Source: Gemmobacter sp. 24YEA27
GTDB taxonomy: Bacteria; Pseudomonadota; Alphaproteobacteria; Rhodobacterales; Rhodobacteraceae
DNA length: 64,000 nucleotides
Direction of reading: 5' to 3'
Assembly (NCBI RefSeq): GCF_030052995.1
Contig: NZ_JASJPW010000001.1
Location: forward strand, 248,001-312,000
A program made the position numbers and the translations under genes. Of the stretch, positions 27,580-35,312 are shown one piece after another. How positions within the stretch are numbered: position 1 is the stretch's first letter; each line of letters opens with the position of its first letter. A model generated the notes under the pieces. That model worked only from the letters and a program-made list of their open reading frames with translations, was not told the DNA's origin and did not search any database.

Positions 27580-29074
27580 ATGAGCATGACCTAGTCATCC
27601 CCTGATACGGCCCGGGCGACCACGTCAGACGCCGGTGTCGGGCAGCTCTTTTTTCTGGTGGAACATACAGATACCAGAGACCTGCCATTCGACAGTGCAG
27701 CGCAGATCCTGCGCCGCAGGCCCAGGCTGAGCTCTGCGACAGGCAGTATCCGGCTGCCGTCCGAACGCTTCGAGATGGATAGCTTCATCCGTGACGGAAG
27801 GCTGGCCGAGTGGCAGCCGGTGCTTTGCTGGCTTGCCGGGAAATGTGGGCCGACAGGGATCCTCGTCTGCGCCTCCGACGACCCTCTGCGCGAGTTGGGA
27901 TTGTTTGGCACGGCGCTTAGGTGTGCTGGCCTATGCGGTCAGCTTTGAACAGGCACACCAGCGGATCACGCAGCGCGACTTTCCGGTCTATGGCAGTGCC
28001 CCTGTACTCATTCTTCCCGACGAGGCGGCCGATAAGGCTTTTTCCCGGGCCTCTGTGCCCTGGTATAATGGCATTCTGGCCGCTGCCGACGCCGGAAGCC
28101 TGCACACCTGGGGCCAGATCTTTCTGGTAACCGAGAAGAATGTGGTGAAGAGTACCACGACCCTTGCGAATTGCTGGCGCATCGGGCCGAAGACCTGGTT
28201 CAGCCAGGCCGAAGATCAGTTTGGCGTGGTGATCATCTCCGGCAATCCGTTTAGTGTTTTCGATTTCGCGGCCTTTGCAAAGCGCAAATGGTCGGCACGG
28301 GTGCTCCCCGATCATCGCGCCCCCTTCGCCAACACTCCGCGCATGGGGTATAAGCCCGAGGCCCGGCTATGGGCGCGCTATAGCGAAAAGGCCTACAATC
28401 TTCAGGCTGATCTGGTGACGGTCATGAATGATGACTGCGCGCTGATGGTCGGGGGCCGCGAGGATGTTCCGGTCGCGGCAGTGATGAATGGCTTTGATGA
28501 CTGCAGCCTGCCCCTGCGCCGTCCGCGCCTCAGTGAAACCGATGGCCTGTTGAATTTCGTGAATGCGGGCAGGCTCTGTCCCGGCCGAAGCCCGGTTCCT
28601 CTGATCAGCGAACTGCACAGGCTGGGGCATAAATTCTGCCATGTCGGCAACCCTTCCGCACCTGAGGCCGCGTCCTTGCCCGACGGAACCATTGAAATAC
28701 TGCGGCACCCGCCCCTGCCGCGAAACGCTTGAAATCACTTCCGGCGCGGATTGCGCGGTCGTTTTCGTCCATGACAACGGATTCGACACGCCGACGAAAC
28801 TGTTCGATTACATGGCTTATGGGCTGGCTGTGCGATCCTGACCGATGGCGAACACGGTGCCGGCGCGACCGGTCAGATGGTCAAAGGTGTCGGGCGGGTG
28901 TTCTGGGCAAACAACCCCCCCGACGCGATTAAAGTGTTTCTCAGGGATTATCGACCCTTACCCGAGCGGCATGCACGCGAAGTCTCGGACGCGTTCAGTC
29001 GCCCGGCGAGCACGCGAAAACTGCCCGAGGATATGGCGGCTTTACTGGCAGAGGCCCGGCCCGCCAGCCGGTAG
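27580..29074 (+). pseudogene. Decayed GT-B glycosyltransferase (in-frame stop and three frameshifts)
   Basis: The product would be about 497 residues if all lesions were repaired. The ATG at 27580 is followed in the same frame by a TAG at 27592-27594. The coding pattern then runs QLFFLVEHTDTR, shifts by an apparent extra base at about 27903, again at about 28718, and loses one base at about 28833. The C-terminal part reads FDYMAYGLAV...TDGEHGAGATGQMVKGVGRVFWANNPP, the donor-site region of a GT-B enzyme. Lesions of both signs plus a stop set this gene apart from the other broken genes in the window and suggest genuine decay. It lies convergent with a GT2 gene. Confidence 0.65.
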
Positions 29075-29095
29075 CGGCGGGCCCCGCGCACATCA

Positions 29096-30064
29096 TCAGG
29101 CCCTGCGGCGGATCCAGTGGCGCAGCTTTGGCAGCAGGTGTGTCTTGAATGCGTAAAGCCAGGATGTGGAATTGGCCAGCATCATTGCCCTGTCGATCCG
29201 GCTCAGCCCGCCGACGAAAAGAACCGACAGCCACCTTCCGCGGCTGCGGAGCTCTTCTGCGCGGATGATGGCCTCAAGCCGGTGTCGCCCGGACGCGGTG
29301 ATCTCGCGGTCAAAGCGTTCCAGAGCGAGCGCATAGGCGGCATTCCTCTCGCGCAGATTGCGGTCGGCTTCGGCAAAGCTGCGCAGCGGACCCACGGAAT
29401 TTCCGGCATGAATGCGGTAATGCAGCCCGAGGCAATCCAGCGGAACCACCTGCAAATCCAGCGCTATCGCCAATGCCCGCAGCCAGCTGTCCTCGTTCGG
29501 CAGCTGTTCGGGGATAGGGAAGTAGCGTCCGGCGAAGGCGCGGTTGAAACTGATCGCGCCGCCCGCGATGTGATCCTCCATTCCCGGGCGCGGAAAGAGG
29601 ATACCCGCCAGCCCGGGATGTGTGTCGGAAAAGCTGCGGTAGCGACATTGAGCCACAGAGGGAGATCCCTCTGTCATGCTGGCTGTCACGGCCGCCAGAC
29701 GCGCCGGCAGGGCGCTGCCGACAAGCAGGTCATCGCCGGCAAAGAAAATAAAGGCGTCCCCCCTTGCGGCGAGAAATGCCTGATTGAGCGCCGCCGCCTT
29801 CCCCCGGCGGCCATTGCGGATCACCTGCATCGGAATGGCCGACCCGGCTGCGAAATCAGCCGCTATCGCCGCGCTCTCATCCTCGGAGCCGTCATCGACC
29901 AGCACAATCTCACATTTCAGGCCCGATGGGGGCTCTATGGATGCGAGACAGGATTTCAGAAAGGCGGCCTCATTGCGCACCGGCATGAGTATCGTAAGCA
30001 ATGGCTCATCTTCGAAAGAGGCGTGCTGGGCTGCCTTCGTCATCGGTGCTATGTCCAACTGCAC
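29096..30064 (-). CDS. Family 2 glycosyltransferase (GT-A fold)
   Basis: This 322-residue inverting glycosyltransferase has the GT2 pattern: TILMPVRNEAAFLKSCL at the N-terminus, the first acidic motif VLVDDGSEDES (about residue 55), the metal-binding DD of FFAGDDLL (about 112) and a PNEDSWLRAL segment equivalent to the ED catalytic motif. The C-terminus is basic and may associate with the membrane. It is the third gene of a leftward set after the KpsE-like and KpsT-like genes, five bases downstream of the ATPase stop, so it is probably an operon member assembling the exported polysaccharide. Sugar specificity is not readable. Confidence 0.85.
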   Translation of the reverse strand: MQLDIAPMTKAAQHASFEDEPLLTILMPVRNEAAFLKSCLASIEPPSGLKCEIVLVDDGSEDESAAIAADFAAGSAIPMQVIRNGRRGKAAALNQAFLAARGDAFIFFAGDDLLVGSALPARLAAVTASMTEGSPSVAQCRYRSFSDTHPGLAGILFPRPGMEDHIAGGAISFNRAFAGRYFPIPEQLPNEDSWLRALAIALDLQVVPLDCLGLHYRIHAGNSVGPLRSFAEADRNLRERNAAYALALERFDREITASGRHRLEAIIRAEELRSRGRWLSVLFVGGLSRIDRAMMLANSTSWLYAFKTHLLPKLRHWIRRRA

Positions 30065-30069
30065 CCGGA

Positions 30070-30738
30070 TCAGACCACCGGACGCGCCTGCATGTTACGA
30101 TTGTGATGCGCGATCGCGTCATCCACATCATCGTAATAGGTCAGGATACCGCGCTCCAACACCGCACCGGCGCTGCACATGTTGCGCAACATCGTATCAT
30201 TGTGGGAGACTACGATGGCCCCGGCATTGCTCAGCCGATCTTCCATGACTTCGTTGCATTTCGCCCGGAAGGAGGCGTCACCGACGGATGTGACCTCGTC
30301 GATCAGGTAGTAGCTGAAGGGGATGCTCATCGAGACACCAAAAGCGAAACGGGCACGCATCCCCGAACTGTATGTCCGGAATGGCATGTCAAAACTGTCG
30401 CCAAGCTCGGCGAAATCCGCGACGCTGCGCGCCAGACTGTCGCTGTCGACCCCATAGATCCGGGCGATGAAGCGGGTATTCTGTGTACCGGTCAGATCCG
30501 GGTGAAAACTGCCGGCAAAGCCGATCTGCCAGGAAATCCGGCCGCTGCTCATAACCTTGCCGCTGTCGGGCCGCATGGTGCCGCCGATAACTTTGAGCAA
30601 TGTGGATTTTCCGGCGCCATTGCGGCCCAGGAGCGCAACCGAAGTGCGCGAGGGGAAGACTGCGTTGATGTTGCGGGCCACGTAATTCAGCCTGTGTCCG
30701 CGACGGAACGCCTTTGTCACCCCTTTGAGAACGATCAT
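30070..30738 (-). CDS. kpsT: Capsular polysaccharide export ATPase (KpsT-like)
   Basis: This 222-residue ABC ATPase belongs to the polysaccharide exporter group. It shows the P-loop [16 protein letters not shown], a short signature region (TYSSGMRARFAFGVSMS) and Walker B YYLIDEVTSVGD with the EVTS-type sequence typical of KpsT. It would power export by the KpsM permease encoded divergently at 32163. The ATG at 30738 overlaps the stop of the KpsE-like gene by four bases (ATGA), so translation is coupled; an upstream in-frame start would overlap that gene further. The C-terminal carbohydrate-binding extension of Wzt proteins is absent. Confidence 0.88.
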   Translation of the reverse strand: MIVLKGVTKAFRRGHRLNYVARNINAVFPSRTSVALLGRNGAGKSTLLKVIGGTMRPDSGKVMSSGRISWQIGFAGSFHPDLTGTQNTRFIARIYGVDSDSLARSVADFAELGDSFDMPFRTYSSGMRARFAFGVSMSIPFSYYLIDEVTSVGDASFRAKCNEVMEDRLSNAGAIVVSHNDTMLRNMCSAGAVLERGILTYYDDVDDAIAHHNRNMQARPVV

Positions 30739-32042
30739 CCCCGATCCCGCAGGGAATAGCCGATCATCACCAGCAACGCCCATCCCAGAAGACAGATCGC
30801 GGCAAAAATTCCGGTGGTCATCGCCCGACGCGGATACAGAGGACTGTCGGCAAAAGTCGGCTCGATATGGACGGCAACATAGCGGCTGCGGCGTTCGGCT
30901 TCTGCGCGCGCGATATCATAGGCCGCAGTGGCGGAGAGAAACGCCTTCTCGGCGAATTCCCGCTCAACCGTCAGCGCCTCGAAGGTTCCCACGATCTGCA
31001 CAAGGCTTGACGTGTCGCCATCGCTTACCGAGTTGCGCTCTTCGTCGATCCGCTTGCGAATGGCCGCGATACGGGAATCTGACTGGCCGATCCGCGGATC
31101 GCTCTCTGGGGGATTGTTGGAAAGCAGCATGTCCTTGGCCAGCAGCGCCTCTACCAGCTGCTGCTGCAAGATGCCCATGACGCCGCCATTGCTCGCGAGA
31201 TCCAGCGTCGGGTCGATGATATTGGTTGTTGCGCGGAAAGTGCTCAGATTGCCGCGTGCCTTCTTCAGCCGCTCCCGTGACTCTTCGAGGTCAACCTCGG
31301 CATAACGCAAGGCATCTTCACGGGCAATCAGGCTCAGCCGGTCGGTCAGCGCCTGGGTTTCGCGCAGAATGGCGCCGTTGATGGCCTGGGCCTCCTGGGG
31401 CGTGAATGCGAGGCTTTCGATTCGCAGGACACCGCTGCCCTTTTCCAGTCGCACTTGCACCATGCGCTTCCAGTAATCCCGCATCTCCTCGATGCTGGCA
31501 CCGTCACGAAGGGTGAAATATGTATCTCCCCGATCACGGCCAAAAATCGCCCGAAGATCCAGCTCTTTGTTGATGTCTTCGACGATTTTCTGACTGCTTA
31601 GATATTCGTGAACGATCTCAGCATCAGACGAAGAGCCGGTCGCGATCTGCCCGAGACCACTGAGCGCCTCAAGCGGATTCACGTGCTGCTCCGAACGCAG
31701 CGAGAAAGACATATGGGAGGAATACTGATCCGCCGCGATCAGATACAGATACCCTGCAACGAGTGTCACCGGCAGCAGAACAATCGCGAAAAAGGCGACA
31801 AGCACTGCCAGATGCCGCCGCCGCAGTCGGGCGGGCTGTGCCGTGGCCATGACTTTTGGCTTTTTCACCACCGTTGGCGACGCGCCTGGCGTGGGCGATT
31901 GACCCGGCGCAGGCACCACGGCCGGGATCGGCCTTACAGCGCGAATAACCGGGTCATTGACCGGAGCATGAACCGGCGCCGGGAGAGCGGGATTTTCCGT
32001 AAGTACCCGAAGCGGGGCACGGATAACAGGTTCCGCAGCCAC
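30735..32042 (-). CDS. kpsE: Capsule polysaccharide export inner-membrane protein (KpsE/Wzz-like)
   Basis: This polysaccharide co-polymerase/export protein has 435 residues. It has a Pro-rich cytoplasmic N-terminus (about 70 residues), a first membrane helix (LAVLVAFFAIVLLPVTLVAGY), a periplasmic domain with long coiled-coil helices, and a second helix near the end (AAICLLGWALLVMIGY). The segment FADSPLYPRR just before it is the proline-rich motif of KpsE/CtrB/BexC proteins. It spans the periplasm and links the ABC exporter to an outer-membrane pore, which is not encoded here. The gene is first in a set with kpsT and a GT2 gene, divergent from kpsM. Confidence 0.87.
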   Translation of the reverse strand: MAAEPVIRAPLRVLTENPALPAPVHAPVNDPVIRAVRPIPAVVPAPGQSPTPGASPTVVKKPKVMATAQPARLRRRHLAVLVAFFAIVLLPVTLVAGYLYLIAADQYSSHMSFSLRSEQHVNPLEALSGLGQIATGSSSDAEIVHEYLSSQKIVEDINKELDLRAIFGRDRGDTYFTLRDGASIEEMRDYWKRMVQVRLEKGSGVLRIESLAFTPQEAQAINGAILRETQALTDRLSLIAREDALRYAEVDLEESRERLKKARGNLSTFRATTNIIDPTLDLASNGGVMGILQQQLVEALLAKDMLLSNNPPESDPRIGQSDSRIAAIRKRIDEERNSVSDGDTSSLVQIVGTFEALTVEREFAEKAFLSATAAYDIARAEAERRSRYVAVHIEPTFADSPLYPRRAMTTGIFAAICLLGWALLVMIGYSLRDRG

Positions 32043-32162
32043 AGCTGTCCCTTCCTCAATACCATCCGCGGGGCGTTGACTGCACCCACTTGCCTGATCT
32101 ACCCTTGTAAACGTTCCAGGGGCCTGTTAGCAAGTCTGGACATCAGGATCGAGAAAATCGAG

Positions 32163-33001
32163 ATGACCGACCAGCCAAATTCGGGCATGGTTCCGCTTAC
32201 CAAAACTCCAGAACTTCACGAAAGTGGCGACTTTCGCCTCAGATTTCAAAGTCTGCGTGTTATTCTGGCGTTGCTCATCCGGGAAATGATCACGACTTTC
32301 GGGAGATCCCGGCTGGGTTACCTCTGGGCCGTGCTGGAGCCGGTTGGCGGTATCGTCGTGCTGACGCTTGGCTTTTCAATCCTGTTCAAACAGCCGCCGG
32401 TAGGAACCAGTTTCTCTTTGTTTTACGCGACAGGGTTCATTCCCTTTGCGTGTTACACAAACAGTTATGCCCAGATATCCACGGCGCTGAAAGCAAACCG
32501 GATGCTGCTTTTCTATCCGGCGGTCACTTTCATGGATGTGGTTTTCGCCCGTCTCATCCTGCTGCTCATGACCCAGTTTACCGTGGCTTTCCTCGTCTTT
32601 ACCGGCATCGTGCTGCTTGAGGATACCGGAAGCCAGATTAATTTCGGCAGGGCCGTTGGCTCCCTCCTGATGGCGGTAGGGTCGGCACGGGAATCGGCCT
32701 GATCAACGCAGTTCTGTTCGAGGTGGCACCCTCCTGGCAAAACCTGTGGAGTATCCTTAACCGTCCGATTTTCTTCCTGTCCTGCGTTTTTTACTCTTTC
32801 GATGCGATGCCCGAACAGGTGCAGGTATTTCTCTGGTGGAATCCGCTGGTTCATGTGGTGGGTGAGATGAGGATGGCGTTCTACCCCGAATACCAGGGTG
32901 ACTATCTCTCTCCACTCTATGTCGTCTGCCTTATGATGCTGCTCATTGCGATTGGCCTTCTGAACATGCGCGCAATGAGAAAGTTCATCATGAATAACTA
33001 G
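32163..33001 (+). pseudogene. kpsM: Capsule polysaccharide ABC-2 permease (KpsM-like), one-base frameshift
   Basis: The restored protein is 279 residues with about six membrane helices, as in KpsM and other ABC-2 polysaccharide permeases. The early segment LIREMITTFGRSRLGYLWAVLEP is characteristic, as is the C-terminal WNPLVHVVGEMR. The frame breaks at about 32679-32683, inside a membrane segment; adding one base reads LLMAVGLGTGIGLINAV. The partner ATPase lies divergently at 30070-30738, and the 120-bp gap between the two starts should hold both promoters, though I see no clear -35/-10 pair. If the break is real, capsule export would fail, so a consensus error is likely. Confidence 0.82.
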
Positions 33002-33090
33002 ATGCTACGAATGCGCGGTAAACACGTCCGGATTTCACCGATGCCCTGCGCCTGCGATCGCGCCCCGAAGCGGTTGGGTTGAATCAGGCC

Positions 33091-34482
33091 ATGCGTGTCT
33101 CGATGATCGTCCCCAACCCCTGCGCGCCGGATTTTCGCGTGATGAAAGAGGCCGAAAGTCTCGCGGCGGCGGGGCATGAGGTAAGTGTTTTCTGTGTTGC
33201 CGTGCCCGGACTGCCTCGGGACGAAGTGAGGGCCGGAGTGCGCTACCAGCGCCTCGAATGGAAAGGTGCATCACCGAGGCAGGCTCTTGAACAGCTTTTC
33301 CGGTGGCGCAAACAGGCCCCGACCACGACAGAGCCCAGGGCGCAGCAAGCCTCTGTGCCGTCCTCCGGGCCGCCGAACCCCGCCTCCGGTGGCTGCGTGC
33401 CGAACCCCGCGCCGAATTCCGGCAGGCTCGCAAAACTTTTGGGCGCAGAACGTGCGGCAGTCGTTCGCGCCTGGCTGCGCGACCGCAGCCAGACATTGCA
33501 TCAGCCCTGGCTCGCGGCCAGTTTCGGCCGTTCTTTCGAGGCTGCGCTGATCGCCTCCCGGGCCGATGTGATCCATGCGCATGATCTGCCCGCCTTGCCG
33601 GTTGCCTCCCGGGTGGCGATGAAAACCGGCGCGGCCTTCATCTTCGACAGCCATGAACTGGAAACCCATCGCAATCCCCCGCTCAGTCCGGCCCGCAGAC
33701 GGCAGGTGGAGCGCCTGGAGGCCCGGCTGTTGCCCAAAGCCGCTGCCGTGATCACGGTCGGGGACTGCATCGCCGACCACCTTGCGACGCGCTACGCCAT
33801 CCCCCGCCCACTGGTGCTTTACAACACCCCGCGGGCAGCTGATCAAAGCCCTCGTTGCGACCAAGATCCCGGGTTGCGGATGCGAGCGGGCATGCCGGAG
33901 GACAGCTTCCTTCTGGTTTACACCGGAAATGTTGCGATCAATCGCGGGCTGGAAACCGTTGTCGCCGCGCTTGGCCAGTTGCGGCAAAACGCGCCGGAGC
34001 ACGGTTTCGGGCGCCCTGTCTGCCTTGTCACGGTTGGACGCAGCCCGCCATCGGTGGCCGCCCGCCTCTCCCGCCTTGCGCAAGAGGCCGGTGTTATTGA
34101 CAGGCTGGCAATGCTGCCCCCGGTCCCACCGGAAGATGTCTCCTGCGTGATCGCCTCCGCTGATGCCGCGATCATTCCGATCATCCCTGTGGCTTTGTCC
34201 TATCAATACGCCATGCCGAACAAATTGTTCGAGGCGCTGATGGCCGGCCTGCCGGTAATCGGCTCCGATCTCGCCGAAATGGGGCCTTTTCTGCGGGACC
34301 GGCAGCTTGGCCTGACCTTCCCTGCGGGAGACGCATCCGCGCTGGCGGAGACAATACTGACAATGGCCCGGGCGAGGCCTGGCACCTTCCGGAAGCTCGC
34401 AGCCGAAAGCATCGGCTGGGAAGCACAGGCAGAGCGTCTGGTTGAGTTCTATCAGCATCTCGACCAGGAACAGCGCGATTAA
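33091..34482 (+). CDS. Family 4 glycosyltransferase (GT-B fold)
   Basis: This glycosyltransferase of about 463 residues begins MRVSMIVPNPCAPDFRVMKE, a GT4-type Rossmann opening. It has a low-complexity insert rich in Pro/Ser/Ala (about residues 80-115), HAHDLPALPVA and SHELETHRNPP motifs in the acceptor domain, and VYTGNVAINRGLETV and PNKLFEALMAGLPVI in the donor domain, with the E.M..G.PV signature. ATG at 33091 is preferred to an upstream TTG at 33079 without a good ribosome-binding site. It follows the kpsM-like gene by 89 bp on the same strand and probably builds the exported glycan. Confidence 0.84.
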   Translation: MRVSMIVPNPCAPDFRVMKEAESLAAAGHEVSVFCVAVPGLPRDEVRAGVRYQRLEWKGASPRQALEQLFRWRKQAPTTTEPRAQQASVPSSGPPNPASGGCVPNPAPNSGRLAKLLGAERAAVVRAWLRDRSQTLHQPWLAASFGRSFEAALIASRADVIHAHDLPALPVASRVAMKTGAAFIFDSHELETHRNPPLSPARRRQVERLEARLLPKAAAVITVGDCIADHLATRYAIPRPLVLYNTPRAADQSPRCDQDPGLRMRAGMPEDSFLLVYTGNVAINRGLETVVAALGQLRQNAPEHGFGRPVCLVTVGRSPPSVAARLSRLAQEAGVIDRLAMLPPVPPEDVSCVIASADAAIIPIIPVALSYQYAMPNKLFEALMAGLPVIGSDLAEMGPFLRDRQLGLTFPAGDASALAETILTMARARPGTFRKLAAESIGWEAQAERLVEFYQHLDQEQRD

Positions 34483-34569
34483 GCCACTGGCCGCTCGATA
34501 TGGCCCCCTCCACGCTTGACCGGAATGTCAAAAGGGTGAAGCAATGGGCGCAATCGCAGGAGATGCAGC

Positions 34570-35301
34570 ATGGCACAAGATCGGAGCGTTTTCATCCTGG
34601 GCTCATGCGTCACACGCGACGCTTTTGAGCTGGTGCCACATGGCTACAAGCTTGCAGGCTACATCTGCCGCACCTCTTTCGGCAGCGGCTTTGCGGCAAA
34701 ACCTTTCAGCCTCTCTCTGGAAGAAATCGATCCCGCAAATGAAATGGTCAGCCAGTTCCAGCGCGCGATGGTGCACACGGATCTGACCAAGGCGCTGACA
34801 CAAACGCTCCGCGACCTGCCTGCAGACACCACGATCATCGTCGACCTGATCGACGAGAGGTTTCAGTTGCTGGAACGCGAAGGAACCATCGCAACCAATT
34901 CAGTCGAGATGCAGCGTCCAAAGCCGCTGGCGCGCTACCCCGATATCAGGGTGATCAAGGCAAACACAGATGAGCATTTCGCCCTGTGGTCAAAGGGGGC
35001 GGACGAGTTCGCCGCGCTGGTGGCCGAACAGAAGCTCCGCGTTGTTCTCAACAAGGTCCACTGGTCGGCAGGCGATACGGGGGGCGGACGCTTCGATGCC
35101 ACCCATGTGCAGACCCACAATGCCCATCTTGACCGGATGTATGCCTATCTTGAAAGCCGGATGGCCGTTGCTTCCGTCTCTTACCCCATGCCGTTTTCGT
35201 CCGATCATCAGCATAAATGGGCCCTCTCTCCCTTCCACTATACCCGCGACATTTACGAGAACATGATCGGAGAGCTGGACCAGATCACGCTTGCTGTCTG
35301 A
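34570..35301 (+). CDS. DUF6270 domain-containing protein
   Basis: This 243-residue protein begins with the DUF6270 hallmark VFILGSCVTRDAFE, a GSC-x-(T/S)RD motif that resembles the nucleophile loop of GDSL/SGNH hydrolases. Later it has IIVDLIDERF, a further conserved block around LNKVHWSA, and near the C-terminus a histidine-rich segment SSDHQHKWALSPFHY that could supply the catalytic base. The family is uncharacterised and often lies in polysaccharide loci, where an acyl esterase or acetyltransferase role is an attractive guess. It has no signal peptide, so it would act in the cytoplasm. It lies next to a GT4 gene and convergent with the RTX gene. Confidence 0.75.
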   Translation: MAQDRSVFILGSCVTRDAFELVPHGYKLAGYICRTSFGSGFAAKPFSLSLEEIDPANEMVSQFQRAMVHTDLTKALTQTLRDLPADTTIIVDLIDERFQLLEREGTIATNSVEMQRPKPLARYPDIRVIKANTDEHFALWSKGADEFAALVAEQKLRVVLNKVHWSAGDTGGGRFDATHVQTHNAHLDRMYAYLESRMAVASVSYPMPFSSDHQHKWALSPFHYTRDIYENMIGELDQITLAV

Positions 35302-35312
35302 CATTTCGCGGC

